45,454 bases of DNA from Rhizobium rhizogenes NBRC 13257 (GCF_000696095.1 NZ_BAYX01000030.1:1-45454), one strand, 5' to 3'. Positions 33,324-44,156 are shown, numbered from the stretch's first letter. A program made the numbers and translations. The notes: generated by a model not told the origin, from the sequence alone.

Positions 33324-34175
33324 CTATTCCGCAGCCTCGAGTTCATCGACGTCATGCTTCGGCCCGCGCCGCATGTAAAGCGGTTGGAATGCGCCCTCCT
33401 GGCGAATTTCCAGCTTGCCTTCGCGCGCAAGCTCCAGCGAGGCGGCGAAAGCGCTGGCGATGGCGGTGACGCGCTCGCTGGGACTGGTCATATAGCGCAG
33501 CAGATAATGCTCCAGAGCCGTCCAGTCGGTGATCTCGCCGATCATCCGGTTGAGGATTGTACGGGCATCACCCAACGACCAGACCTGGCGTCGCTCGATC
33601 GTCACCTGTGTGACGGCCTGGCGTTGGCGCAGGCCGGCATAGGCGGTCAGAAGATCGTAGAGGCTGGCGTCATAGGCGGACCGGCGCCGATCCGGAATGT
33701 GTTCCGGCGCACCGCGCACGAAGATGTCCCGGCCGAGACGGTTGCGGTTGACGAGACCCGTCGCCGCATCGCGCATGGCTTCAAGGCGCTTCAGGCGGAA
33801 GGCGAGCGTTGCGGCCATTTCCTCGCCGCTCGGGCCGTCTTCCTTGCTCTGCTGCGGAATGAGCAGCTTCGACTTGAGGTAGGCAAGCCAAGCGGCCATG
33901 ACGAGATAATCGGCGGCAAGCTCGATGCGGATTCGCCGGGCGGTATCGATGAACAACAAATATTGCTCGACCAGTGCCAGCACGGAGATGCGCGACAGAT
34001 CGACCTTCTGGGTGCGGGCAAGATGCAGCAACAGGTCGAGCGGGCCTTCAAAGCCGGCGATATCGACGAGCATGGTTGGCTCATGCATGCCGCGCTCGCC
34101 ATTGCCGTCCTGCCACAGCTTGTCCATCGGCGCTGCCGCCTGTTGGCTCTTTTCCGTGCCGCTCACCTTGTTCAC
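33324..34175 (-). CDS. scpA: Segregation and condensation protein ScpA
   Basis: Kleisin subunit of the SMC-ScpAB complex. The core begins VDIAGFEGPLDLLLHLARTQKVDLSRISVLALVEQYL, the SMC-neck-binding helix region, followed by AADYLVMAAWLAYLKSKLLIP; the C-terminal winged helix ends REGKLEIRQEGAFQPLYMR. The GTG at 34175 (283 residues) has GGGGA eight bases upstream. Internal ATGs at 34127 or 34088 are alternatives, since the first 30 residues are unconserved. It lies 23 bases after nagZ. Confidence 0.93.
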   Translation of the reverse strand: MNKVSGTEKSQQAAAPMDKLWQDGNGERGMHEPTMLVDIAGFEGPLDLLLHLARTQKVDLSRISVLALVEQYLLFIDTARRIRIELAADYLVMAAWLAYLKSKLLIPQQSKEDGPSGEEMAATLAFRLKRLEAMRDAATGLVNRNRLGRDIFVRGAPEHIPDRRRSAYDASLYDLLTAYAGLRQRQAVTQVTIERRQVWSLGDARTILNRMIGEITDWTALEHYLLRYMTSPSERVTAIASAFAASLELAREGKLEIRQEGAFQPLYMRRGPKHDVDELEAAE

Positions 34176-34198
34176 CCGTCAGATCCCCGGAGTTCGGT

Positions 34199-35212
34199 CT
34201 AAGCCACCGCAAACATCGCATCGAATTCAGCGCGAATCGACGCTTCGTCCGCACCGTCATCATAACCGAAAGCTGCTTCCACCGCTTTGGCCCGCTCAAG
34301 CGCGCCGCCGCTCAGGACCGGCACGTTGCGCACCACCTGCTGCATCTCGTCCATGATACCATTGCAATGCAGCACGATATCGCATCCGCCGGCAACAATA
34401 TTCGCCGCCCGCTCGCCGATCGTACCGGCCAGCGCATTCATCGAGCTATCATCGGAGAGAAGCAAGCCCTTGAAGCCGATATGGCCGCGGATGATCTCCT
34501 CGATGACCTTGCGCGAGGTCGTCGCCGGATTGGCGGGATCGATGTCGGTAAAGACGACATGGCAGGTCATCGCCATCAGTTCGTCCTTGAGCGCGACGAA
34601 GGGCGGGAAATCATGGGCTTCCAGCTCGGCGCGGGACACCGTGACGACCGGCAATTCATGGTGCGAATCGGCAAAGCCGCGACCGTGGCCCGGCATATGC
34701 TTCATCACCGGCAGGACGCCGCCGGCCTTAAGACCATCGGCAGCAGCGCGGCCCATCTCGGTCACTGTGACAGGATCACCACCATAGGCGCGGTTGCCGA
34801 TAACATTGCTCGACCCTTCAACCGGCACGTCGAGCACCGGCAGGCAATCGGCATTGATGCCGAATTTCAGAAGGTCGAAGGCATGGAGCCGCGACATCAG
34901 CCAGGCAGCGCGCAGGCCCTGCTCGCGGTTCTGGCGATAGATATCGCCCAGCGCCTGGCCGGAGGGATAATGCGGCAGGATCGGCGGACGGATACGCTGC
35001 ACCCTGCCCCCTTCCTGGTCGATGAAAACAGGCGCATCGCGACCGACGCTATCGCGCAGGGACGCGACGAGATCGGCGATCTGCGCCGGCTCGGAAATAT
35101 TGCGTCCGAAAAGGATGAAGCCCCATGGCTGTTCCGCCTGATAGAAGGAACGCTCTTCGGGTGTGATGGAATGGCCGCTACAGCCGAGGATCATGGATTT
35201 TGATTCGGTCAT
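34199..35212 (-). CDS. nagZ: Beta-N-acetylhexosaminidase NagZ (GH3)
   Basis: Removes GlcNAc from GlcNAc-1,6-anhydroMurNAc peptides in cell-wall recycling. 337 residues from the ATG at 35212 (MTESKSMILGCSGHSI). GH3 landmarks: WGFILFGRNI, FIDQEGGRVQRI, VMKHMPGHGRGFADSHH carrying the acid/base His-Asp loop, and LLLSDDSSMNAL with the nucleophile aspartate. The reading from 35251 adds 13 unconserved residues. It probably forms a unit with scpA and scpB. Confidence 0.95.
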   Translation of the reverse strand: MTESKSMILGCSGHSITPEERSFYQAEQPWGFILFGRNISEPAQIADLVASLRDSVGRDAPVFIDQEGGRVQRIRPPILPHYPSGQALGDIYRQNREQGLRAAWLMSRLHAFDLLKFGINADCLPVLDVPVEGSSNVIGNRAYGGDPVTVTEMGRAAADGLKAGGVLPVMKHMPGHGRGFADSHHELPVVTVSRAELEAHDFPPFVALKDELMAMTCHVVFTDIDPANPATTSRKVIEEIIRGHIGFKGLLLSDDSSMNALAGTIGERAANIVAGGCDIVLHCNGIMDEMQQVVRNVPVLSGGALERAKAVEAAFGYDDGADEASIRAEFDAMFAVA

Positions 35213-35288
35213 GTCCGAATCATAGCGGCCGCTTCGTGAAATGCGAAGCACGTCAAGGCGAGATACATAAAAAGAAGCCGGTTCAAAG

Positions 35289-35318
35289 GAAAACGGCGGG
35301 CTCTCGCCCGCCGTTTTC
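35289..35318. terminator. Bidirectional terminator between SPOR gene and nagZ
   Basis: GAAAACGGCGGGC, loop TCTC, GCCCGCCGTTTTC: 13 perfect pairs with T-rich flanks. It ends the SPOR-domain gene (minus strand, stop at 35344), implying that nagZ has its own promoter in the short gap. Confidence 0.9.
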
Positions 35319-35343
35319 AGCTGATATCCCGTGCTCTGATCTT

Positions 35344-38133
35344 TTATTTCGAGATCAGGCAGGTGCCGCCTGCGGCGCGTAAGCGTACGCAGAGGTCGGC
35401 AGCATCATCCTTGGAACCGGCGACGACACGGACGCGATAGTAGGTGCCCTTGCCGGCAATGTCGGCCTTGCGGATTTCAAGCGGGTGGCCGCCGATGACA
35501 CTGGCGAACTTCGTCTTCAGGTTCGCCTGCGACCGCTGTGCTTCGGCCTCGGAAGGCAGCGAGGCAATCTGCACGCCATAGGCGCCGCCGGCACTTGCCG
35601 AGGCGACCGGAGCTGCCTGCGTTGCGGCCGGGCTTGCCGAAGCAACCTGCTGCGGCTTCGGCTGGGCCTGTGTCGGATGGGGAGCGACGTTCTGGGTAGC
35701 CACAGCCGCCGTCTTGGCCGGCTGCTGTGCCGGGCGCGCGGTCGGAAGCGGAGTGGTCTTGACGACGCGGATCGGCGTGCTCTCGGCACTGGCAGCATCA
35801 TTGGCATCAGCCGGTTGCGATACCTGCGTATCCGTGCTGGCCGGACGAAGATCGGCGGAGGCTACCTGATTGTCGGTGGCCGGCTTGGCCGCTGCCGCCT
35901 TCGGCGCCAAAGCCGGAGCTGCTGCCGTCGTGGTCTTGTCGACGGCCGGCTCTTCGCGAGCAACCAGCGAGCCGTCAGGCTTGACGATCATCGTGCGAAC
36001 CTTGCGCGGCGAGACCGACGGAACCTGTCCGTCATCGTTGGCGGCCATGTCAGCATTATCGCCGCTCTGGCTCGGCAACAGCCGCGGATCCTGAGTGTCA
36101 CCAACCGGCGTTGGCGTGACCTGATCGGCACTGCCATCATCGGGCGAAACAGCTTCAGGGATCAACGTCTTCTGGACGACGTCCACCGGCTGCTCGTTGG
36201 AGGACACAAGCTGCTTCTGCTTCGGCGCGGCGGCACCATCACCGGCGACGCGGTCGTACACGGCCTTGTCCTGATTCGGCACAACGGTTCCGCCCGGATT
36301 TTCCGGAGCGACCTTGATCGGTTCGGCATCGGCCGTGATCACACGCGGCTCACCGGAGAAGCTCGAAATCGGCGAGCCATGACGAACCCAGCCATAAACG
36401 CCATAGGCGCCGAGGCCGAGAACCGCAATGAGCGCGGCAGCAGTTGCCATGCCGCGGAACGAACGCGCCGGACGCCGGATGGCCTGCACGGCCGGGTTCA
36501 GCGTCATGCGGGCGACATTCTCGACTGGACTGGATGCCTCGCGGTAGCTGCGGCGGAAATCTTCTTCCAACGCCCGCTCGAACTCGTCGAACTCTTCGAC
36601 AGGCTGTTTGGTGGCTGCGGCAACAGGCTGTGCCGCCGCATTCTTCGACCAGGAGGCAGCAGCCATTGCACCGCCGAGAGCGGCTGCAGCCTGCTTGATC
36701 GGCTCGGGAGCAGCTTCCTTGGCGGGCGTGCCGAACAGGCTCGCCATCTCGGCATCGATATCGAAATCATATTCCGAGGGAACCGCGATCGGCGCTTCCG
36801 GTTCGACAGGCGGCAGGTTCGGAACATGCGAGCCTTCGAAGGTCTCGACACGGTCTTCCGTATCGGAGATCTCCGACGGGTCGAAAGGCAAAGCCTGATC
36901 GATATCGAGCGTCGGCGCTGCCTTTGCAACAATTGGCGCGGCTGCAACAACGGGAGGCTGGACCGGCTCCGGCCGCGGGGTTTCCGCGACGAACGGCGCG
37001 GCAACAGCAGCCACCGGAGCCGGCACTACAGGTGTGGCTCTCGAAACGATCGGCGCAGGCTGCGACGCAACGGCCGGTGCGGGCGTCGGCGGCGTGACGG
37101 GAACTGACTTATTCGCTTCCGCCAAATCAAGTTCGGCAAGCTCCATCTCGATATCAGCGAGATCGAATTCGAAGTCCTCTCCGGCGAAGGGGTCTTCATC
37201 CTCCAGCAAGATCGGCTTCGGCTCTTCGCGTTGCGGGGCGACGGAGGCCACCGGAGCGACAAAAGCTTCTACGGTAGAAACTGCCGGTGTTGTGGGCTGC
37301 GAGGCAAAAATATCGAAATCCGGCTCGACCCTTGCCGCCGGCTCATTGCCTCTGGCAGGAACGGGATAGCGGTCGACATCGGCCAACAGGTCGTCGATCT
37401 CGGCAGAAAGAGCCGCCGCATCAAAGCTTGCCGGCTTGACTGGTTCCGGCGCCTTGGCGACCGGCTGAACCGCGACGGGCTCGACGCTCCGAGCATCCCC
37501 CATCGTCGGCAATTCAAAATCGAGCGCATCGACGATTGGCTGTGCTTGAGCGACCGGCGCAGCCACGGGAGCCGGGACGACGGGCGTTGCCTGTGTGGAC
37601 GGAGGCGCCACGGTGAAATTGGCAATTGGCAAACGTACAGTGGCCGCAGCGTGCTGCGGCGTCGGCTTGACGACCGGCGGAGCAACAGGTTGCGGGACTG
37701 GGGTTGGCTGTGGAGCCGGGGCGGCCTGCAATGCCGGCGCGATCGACATCTCAAGTTCGTCGATCAGATCGCGCGCACCGACGGTCGGCTTAATCGCCGG
37801 CGCAGGTTGCTGCTGCAATTCGACAGGCTGAGGTTCAGCGATTGCCGGCTCGGCGGGACGCGACAGTTCGGCCTCACCAGCGAAGGGCTGATCTTCCGGC
37901 AAGACCGGAATGTCATTCGCAGGACTCAAACGAGGCGCATCATAGCGCTCGAATTCCCGCAGGAGCTCGTCTTCGAGATCGAAGGCCGGCTCTTGCCGTT
38001 GAGCCGCAGGTGCCGCCTGGGCGGCAGGCCGCGGCTCGAAACCGACGATGCGGGCGAGTTCGGCGAGCGGATCATCATCCGCAAAGAACCCGTCGTTTCC
38101 GCTTGCGCGATACGCCAACTGTTTTTCTGCCAT
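35344..38133 (-). CDS. SPOR-domain peptidoglycan-binding protein with long disordered region
   Basis: 929 residues from the ATG at 38133 (MAEKQLAYRASG). The first 560 or so residues are Pro/Ala/Val/Gln-rich and acidic, cytoplasmic by topology. One membrane helix follows (GMATAAALIAVLGLGAYGVYGWV), then a low-complexity periplasmic stretch, then a C-terminal SPOR domain (YGVQIASLPSEAEAQRSQANLKTKF ... GTYYRVRVVAGSKDDAADLCVRLRAAGG). SPOR domains bind glycan strands stripped of peptides at division sites, so a FtsN-like role is possible. It lies 62 bases after argS on the same strand. Confidence 0.88.
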   Translation of the reverse strand: MAEKQLAYRASGNDGFFADDDPLAELARIVGFEPRPAAQAAPAAQRQEPAFDLEDELLREFERYDAPRLSPANDIPVLPEDQPFAGEAELSRPAEPAIAEPQPVELQQQPAPAIKPTVGARDLIDELEMSIAPALQAAPAPQPTPVPQPVAPPVVKPTPQHAAATVRLPIANFTVAPPSTQATPVVPAPVAAPVAQAQPIVDALDFELPTMGDARSVEPVAVQPVAKAPEPVKPASFDAAALSAEIDDLLADVDRYPVPARGNEPAARVEPDFDIFASQPTTPAVSTVEAFVAPVASVAPQREEPKPILLEDEDPFAGEDFEFDLADIEMELAELDLAEANKSVPVTPPTPAPAVASQPAPIVSRATPVVPAPVAAVAAPFVAETPRPEPVQPPVVAAAPIVAKAAPTLDIDQALPFDPSEISDTEDRVETFEGSHVPNLPPVEPEAPIAVPSEYDFDIDAEMASLFGTPAKEAAPEPIKQAAAALGGAMAAASWSKNAAAQPVAAATKQPVEEFDEFERALEEDFRRSYREASSPVENVARMTLNPAVQAIRRPARSFRGMATAAALIAVLGLGAYGVYGWVRHGSPISSFSGEPRVITADAEPIKVAPENPGGTVVPNQDKAVYDRVAGDGAAAPKQKQLVSSNEQPVDVVQKTLIPEAVSPDDGSADQVTPTPVGDTQDPRLLPSQSGDNADMAANDDGQVPSVSPRKVRTMIVKPDGSLVAREEPAVDKTTTAAAPALAPKAAAAKPATDNQVASADLRPASTDTQVSQPADANDAASAESTPIRVVKTTPLPTARPAQQPAKTAAVATQNVAPHPTQAQPKPQQVASASPAATQAAPVASASAGGAYGVQIASLPSEAEAQRSQANLKTKFASVIGGHPLEIRKADIAGKGTYYRVRVVAGSKDDAADLCVRLRAAGGTCLISK

Positions 38134-38195
38134 CACCCAATCCACTCGCAAACGCTACAGTTAAATGCCAGTGCAATGTGGGCAAACGGTGACGT

Positions 38196-39956
38196 TTATC
38201 GCATTTCATCCGGTGCGGCGGTCCCGGTTATACCAAGACCCGACTTCAAAACCGACGCGACAGCGTGCACCAGCCCAAGTCTGGCAATGCTCAATTCTCG
38301 GTTCTTATCGTTAACAAATCGTAATTCAGGTAAATCTTTACCTTTGTTCCAATGTCCGTGGAACGAACTTGCCAGATCGTAAAGATAAAAGGCGATGCGA
38401 TGAGGCTCCTGAGCCTGCGCCGCAGCTTCAATGATTCGCGGGAATTCCGCAATCTTCGCGACGAGCTGCAACTCGGCCGGATCCGAGATCACGCCGCCCA
38501 CCGCCTTCGCCAGATCGAGCGAGGCGATATCGAGATCCGGAAAGGCTTCCTGGGCCTGCCGGAAGATCGACATGCAGCGCGCATGTGCATACTGCACGTA
38601 GAAAACCGGATTGTCCTTGGACTGCTCCGTCACCTTGGCAAAATCGAAATCAAGCGGCTCGGAGCTCTTACGATAGAGCATCATGAACCGGACGGAATCA
38701 CGGCCGACCTCGTCGACCACTTCGCGCAGCGTGACGAAGTCGCCGGAACGCTTCGACATCTTCACCGGTTCGCCATTGCGGAACAGCTTGACCAGCTGGC
38801 ACAGCAGCACCGTGAGCTTCGCCTTGCCTTCCGAGACGCCGCGCGCAACGGCTTCCAGACGCTTGACGTAGCCGCCATGGTCGGCGCCGAGAATATAGAT
38901 CATCTCGTTGAAGCCACGGTCGAACTTGTTCTTGAAGTAGGCGACGTCGGCGGCGAAGTAGGTATAGGAACCGTCCGACTTGATCAGCGGACGGTCGATA
39001 TCATCTCCGACTTCCGTTGAACGGAAGAGTGTCTGCTCGCGATCCTCCCAGTCCTCAGGCAACTGTCCCTTCGGCGGCGGCAACGCGCCCTTGTAGACAT
39101 AGCCCTTGAAGGTCAGGTCGTTGATGGCGGTGCGGATCAGGGCGGCGCCATTGGCGTGCAGGGTCCGCTCCGAGAAGAAGACGTCGTGATGGACGTTCAG
39201 CGCCTCCAGATCGGCGCGGATCATCACCATCATCGCGTCGATGGCGCGTTCCCTGATGATCGGCAGCCACTGCTCTTCCGGCATGCCGCGAAGCTTGGTG
39301 CCGAATTCCTTGGCCAGCGACTCTCCGACCGGAACCAGATAGTCGCCGGGATAGAGGCCGGCCGGGATTTCACCGACCTGTTCGCCGAGCGCTTCGCGGT
39401 AGCGAATGAAGACTGACCGCGCCAGCACGTCGATCTGCGAGCCGGCGTCGTTGATATAATATTCCTTGGTGACGTCGTAACCGGCAAAGCCGAGCAGGTT
39501 CGCCAGCGCGTCGCCGACGACGGCGCCGCGGCAATGGCCGACATGCATCGGCCCCGTCGGATTGGCGGAGACATATTCGACATTGACCTTCTGACCGGCG
39601 CCGACCGTCGAGCGACCGAATTTCTCGCCTTCGGAGATCATCGTCGCCAGCAGGCGCTGCCAGTAGCCGACAGACAGCCGAATATTGATGAAGCCCGGAC
39701 CGGCCGCCGAGACATCGGCGACGTCGGCATCTTCCTGCAATTTCGCGATGATGATCTCGGCAAGAGCGCGCGGGTTCATGCCCAGCGGCTTTGACAGCAC
39801 CATAGCCGCATTGGTGGCGACATCGCCGTGGCTGGCGTCGCGCGGCGGCTCTACGCCGATGCGGCCGAAGTCGAGTTCGGATCGCTTTTCCCGCACAATA
39901 TCAATTTGCTCGAGAGCGTTCTTAATTCTTACTTCGAAGTCGGTGAAAAGGTTCAT
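38196..39956 (-). CDS. argS: Arginyl-tRNA synthetase
   Basis: 586 residues from the ATG at 39956 (MNLFTDFEVRIKNAL). Class I signature ANPTGPMHVGHCRGAVVGDAL carries the HIGH-like HVGH, and KMSKRSGDFVTL the KMSKS-like loop. The C-terminal DALR anticodon-binding domain covers the end (FYLYDLASSFHGHWN). Two in-frame starts lie 3 and 12 bases upstream (ATG 39959, GTG 39968); no clear ribosome-binding site separates them. It follows dgt by 53 bases. Confidence 0.96.
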   Translation of the reverse strand: MNLFTDFEVRIKNALEQIDIVREKRSELDFGRIGVEPPRDASHGDVATNAAMVLSKPLGMNPRALAEIIIAKLQEDADVADVSAAGPGFINIRLSVGYWQRLLATMISEGEKFGRSTVGAGQKVNVEYVSANPTGPMHVGHCRGAVVGDALANLLGFAGYDVTKEYYINDAGSQIDVLARSVFIRYREALGEQVGEIPAGLYPGDYLVPVGESLAKEFGTKLRGMPEEQWLPIIRERAIDAMMVMIRADLEALNVHHDVFFSERTLHANGAALIRTAINDLTFKGYVYKGALPPPKGQLPEDWEDREQTLFRSTEVGDDIDRPLIKSDGSYTYFAADVAYFKNKFDRGFNEMIYILGADHGGYVKRLEAVARGVSEGKAKLTVLLCQLVKLFRNGEPVKMSKRSGDFVTLREVVDEVGRDSVRFMMLYRKSSEPLDFDFAKVTEQSKDNPVFYVQYAHARCMSIFRQAQEAFPDLDIASLDLAKAVGGVISDPAELQLVAKIAEFPRIIEAAAQAQEPHRIAFYLYDLASSFHGHWNKGKDLPELRFVNDKNRELSIARLGLVHAVASVLKSGLGITGTAAPDEMR

Positions 39957-40009
39957 CATATTGTCCACGCATAGCTTGTGCGGGCCCTGTCGACCCGCGC
40001 CGCCGCTGC

Positions 40010-41227
40010 CTACCGCAAATCGGGAGTCTGGTCAAACAGACGCCTATGGGCGCTGATGGCATAGGTATCGGTCATGCCGGCCAGATAATCCCCCACATGG
40101 CGCGCCTTGGCGGCGACGGCAAGGCCGGCGATATGGTCAACCCAATAATGGCTCTGCATCTCTTTGGGATTGTCCATATAGGCCCGGAACAGATCGGTGA
40201 CGATCTGTGCCGCGCCGGTGCGGATACGCATGATATCAGGGTGACGGTAGATGCGCTTGAACAGCATCTGCTTGATCCGCTTATCCGTTTCCGCCATCTC
40301 GGGAGAAAAGGCGGCGATGACGCGGCCGGCAGCGCGAATGTCGGCAACGCTACCCGGCTTGACCTCGCTCAGTGCCTGCTGCGCAACGGAGATCACGTCC
40401 TCCACCATGCGGGTAATCTGCCGGCGCATGATCTCGTGCGTGAAGCGGCTTGCCTCCAGATGCGGATAGCGCGCCCTCACCTCGGCCATCAACTCCGAGA
40501 GAAACGGTATTTCCTCCAGCATGTCGAAGGTCAGATAGCCCGAACGCAGGCCGTCATCGATGTCATGGGTATTGTAGGCGATATCGTCAGCTATCGCCGC
40601 GACCTGCGCCTCCAGGCTGGCATAGGTGGCAATCTCGAGATCGTGGATTTCGCAATAATCGAGGATCGGCTGCGGCACCGGGCCGCGCGTGTCCTTGCCA
40701 TCCGGCGTCAGCAGCGGGCCATTGTGCTTGACCAGACCCTCCAATGTTTCCCAGGTAAGGTTCAAGCCATCGAATTCGGCATAGCGCCGCTCGAGTTTTG
40801 TGACGATGCGCAGGGACTGCGCATTGTGGTCGAAGCCGCCATAGGGCTGCAGCATCTCGTGCAGCGCGTCCTCGCCGGTGTGACCGAATGGGGTGTGGCC
40901 GAAATCGTGAACGAGCGCTACGCCTTCGGCCAGATCCTCGTCCAGCTTCAAGGCGCGCGCCAGGGCACGGGCGACCTGCGCCACTTCGATCGTATGCGTC
41001 AGGCGTGTGCGGTAGTGATCGCCGTCCTGGGCGATGAAAACCTGCGTCTTATGCTTCAGACGCCGGAAAGCGGTCGTATGCACGATGCGGTCACGGTCGC
41101 GCTGGAAATCGGAGCGCGTCGGGCTCGACCCCTCGTCATAGAGCCGTCCACGCGATGTCCATGGGTCGCTCGCATAGACGGCCTTCTCACCATAACCGAA
41201 ACCCAATGCATGCCTATCGATCGTCAT
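40010..41227 (-). CDS. dgt: Deoxyguanosinetriphosphate triphosphohydrolase-like HD protein
   Basis: 405 residues from the ATG at 41227 ([23 protein letters not shown]). HD-domain ligands lie in [17 protein letters not shown] and [19 protein letters not shown], with [15 protein letters not shown] and [20 protein letters not shown] after them. Converts dNTPs to nucleoside and triphosphate; the rhizobial group is the shorter type 2 class whose dNTP preference is unsettled. The longer reading to 41311 adds unconserved residues. Divergent from erpA. Confidence 0.93.
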
Positions 41228-41437
41228 CATCCATCCATTCAGGCGCCAGCCCATTGACGCCGCCTCGCGGCCTTCATACCTATACCGAATACAAACAGCA
41301 AAATGGCACATGGCTCAACCATGAAACCATAGCTGTCACCCGCCGTGCTTTCATGATAAAGGCTATTGATATCAGCCGTTTGAAAGTCGGACGGCCCATT
41401 GGTTCTCTCCGGATCTTGACCCCGGCAGGAGGAAAGC

Positions 41438-41770
41438 ATGACAGAGACGAGTGTAACCCTATCGGACGCAGCGGCAAAGCGAATCGCCGCGATCGTCAGC
41501 GCCGAAGCCGGCAAGCGAGCGCTTCGCGTTGCGGTCGAAGGCGGTGGATGTTCCGGGTTTTCCTATAAATTCGATCTGGCCGAAGGACCGCAAGACGATG
41601 ATATCATTGTCGAAAAAGGCAATGCCACCGTGTTGATCGATCAATTGTCGCTGGTCTATATGGCCGGCTCCGAGATCGATTTCGTCGACAATCTGCTCGG
41701 CCAGTCCTTTCAGATAAAGAATCCGAATGCAGTCGCAAGCTGCGGATGCGGAACAAGTTTTTCGATCTGA
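41438..41770 (+). CDS. erpA: Iron-sulfur cluster insertion protein ErpA/HesB family
   Basis: 110 residues with the three cluster cysteines C38, C102 and C104 (GGGCSGFSY and ASCGCGTSFSI). A-type carrier that delivers Fe-S clusters to apo-enzymes. Sequence cannot strictly separate ErpA from IscA, but the length and MTETSVTLSDAAAKRIAAI start favour ErpA. AGGAGG precedes the ATG. xthA follows 125 bases downstream after a weak hairpin, so it is probably transcribed alone. Confidence 0.9.
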   Translation: MTETSVTLSDAAAKRIAAIVSAEAGKRALRVAVEGGGCSGFSYKFDLAEGPQDDDIIVEKGNATVLIDQLSLVYMAGSEIDFVDNLLGQSFQIKNPNAVASCGCGTSFSI

Positions 41771-41800
41771 CGCTCCCGTTTTTCCACAGATTGATCACCG

Positions 41801-41830
41801 ACCGGAAGCCCTCGCTCCCGGCCGGTTTTC
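41801..41830 (+). terminator. Weak terminator-like hairpin after erpA
   Basis: ACCG/CGGT plus an inner GCC/GGC separated by a small bulge, then TTTT. A possible but imperfect terminator 30 bases after the erpA stop. Confidence 0.35.
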
Positions 41831-41894
41831 ATTTGGGCGTGGTCAAGGCCGATTGCTGCGGATAAAAGAAGGCGAAGCAGAGGAGCCGCCCCGT

Positions 41895-42687
<793 letters not shown>

Positions 42688-42738
42688 CGCGCGGTCAATA
42701 TCGCACACTCAGAGAGAATCGGTCTCGTTGAAAGACCG

Positions 42739-43542
42739 TCACTCGGCGCCGGCGACATCCAGTTGATGCGACATGGAGACCGCGACGCGGCGGTCGTTCT
42801 CATTGGCGACCGAGAAGGCCTGCTCCTGCAGGTCCTCCATCCAGCCGCAATCCTTCGGCTTACACTTGTCGAGCGCCGCCGTCATGAAGGCGAGGCCACG
42901 GACGGTCTGGCCTTCCTGGAATAGAATATTGCCGAAGACAGCCATGGCACCGGGATGGCCGCTCTTGCGGGCCTGGTTCAGCCACTTCTTTGCCTGCTGA
43001 ACGTTGGGTGCACCGCCCTCGCCCGTCAGCATCATCTGCGCGAGCTGGAACTGGGCCTCGGGAACGCCGAAGGTCGAGGCGACCTGGAAATAAAGCTGGC
43101 GTGCCTGATTAAGGTCGATCTTGACCGGGCTGTTTTGAATGCCGCTCTTGTAATAATTCGCAAGCGCAAGCAGCGCATTGATGAAGAAGCCGGTATCTTC
43201 CGAGCCGGGCTCCACACCCTGCTGGGCGATCTCGCTATAGATCTTGAATGCTTCGAAATCGTCCTGCGTCACGCCATCGCCGTCGGCATACATATTGGCC
43301 AGCGCCCAGCGTGAACCGGTATGGCCCTTTTCGGCTGCGTAACGATAGGCTTCGACAGCCTCTTCCTTCTGGCCGTTCTTATAGGCTCGAAAGCCGAATT
43401 TGAAGAGATCGAAAGGACCGGATTCCTTGGTGACGCCGGCATTGATATCGAATGCCCGGCACTGGCCTGTAAGCACCACCAAGGTGGCAAGCGACAGGCT
43501 CAGTATCATGACTCTCGCTGATATGAACTCGGACTTAAACAT
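42739..43542 (-). CDS. exoR: Periplasmic regulator ExoR (Sel1-repeat protein)
   Basis: 267 residues. Signal peptide MILSLSLATLVVLTG precedes FDINAGVTKESGPFDLFKFGFRAYKNG, which matches Sinorhizobium ExoR nearly word for word. Sel1-type repeats follow (AAEKGHTGSRWALANMYADGDGV, AQFQLAQMMLTGEGGAPNVQQAKKWL, GAMAVFGNILFQEGQTVRGL). ExoR binds and restrains the ExoS sensor kinase, so it represses succinoglycan and motility and controls symbiosis genes through ChvI. The start may be 43542 or the internal ATG at 43509. A cysteine at -3 of the predicted cleavage site (CRA) is unusual. Confidence 0.95.
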   Translation of the reverse strand: MFKSEFISARVMILSLSLATLVVLTGQCRAFDINAGVTKESGPFDLFKFGFRAYKNGQKEEAVEAYRYAAEKGHTGSRWALANMYADGDGVTQDDFEAFKIYSEIAQQGVEPGSEDTGFFINALLALANYYKSGIQNSPVKIDLNQARQLYFQVASTFGVPEAQFQLAQMMLTGEGGAPNVQQAKKWLNQARKSGHPGAMAVFGNILFQEGQTVRGLAFMTAALDKCKPKDCGWMEDLQEQAFSVANENDRRVAVSMSHQLDVAGAE

Positions 43543-44156
43543 AACAGTCGACTACTCTCGCTCCATCCGCATTCGTCACGGCAACCCCATCTGCGCCGCA
43601 AGGTTTGCGAATGTATTCCCTACCCGCGCGCGAACCAGCGAAACCTCCCGTCAAGAAGGTTCGCATGGCACCTGCCAGAGGCCGTTTGCCACATTTCCGA
43701 GCATAGTTCGAAATTATGTCCAAACGAGCATTCCTGCCGCCGCGTTCGCACGTCGCTGCCGAAACAGCACACCATTCAACTGCCCCAAAGGAGAGACTTG
43801 AGATCGGGAGATTTCTGGATTCCCGCAAGAAATAAAGCCTTTCCGACCCCATCGGAAACGTCGCCGTTCCGATCCCGGATTGCTCTTTCTGCCAAAGTGG
43901 AAACTGAACCATCAACCGTTTACGCACTCTCTATTAGGCCTGCCCCTGTGCCCGTATAATCGCTGCTCCTCATTTGTGGCGGGAAATGGACAAATTGGGC
44001 GGCGGACACGCACCTGTAACCGGTTGAAATAAAGTGTTGCCGATTCATCACAAGGATGATTGCCAATCTTGAGGTTTTGTTAACCATAAAGCGGCTATGC
44101 ATGACTGTTTTGCACGCTGCATCCGCAAATAATCTTGGCCTGAACTTGATACTAAA
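43543..44156. other. Non-coding stretch upstream of exoR
   Basis: About 610 bases without a credible gene; the longest readings here lack homology or codon character. It holds a CtrA half-site TTAACCAT at 44080-44087 and a perfect TATAAT at 43955-43960 without a proper -35. The length is large for this genome, so a regulatory RNA or a long exoR control region could be hidden here. Confidence 0.5.

Noticed and set aside
35485..37107. 540-codon plus-strand Arg/Gly-rich frame
   Set aside because: Antisense to the Pro/Ala-rich SPOR gene; composition follows from the opposite strand.
42706..42738. Terminator between xthA and exoR
   Set aside because: Only a short CGGTCT/AGACCG stem with a 7-base loop and no U-tract.
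43535..43927. 130-codon minus-strand frame before exoR
   Set aside because: No recognisable family, overlaps the exoR start and lacks coding character.
43955..43960. Perfect TATAAT as a promoter
   Set aside because: No -35 hexamer at 16-18 bases on either strand.
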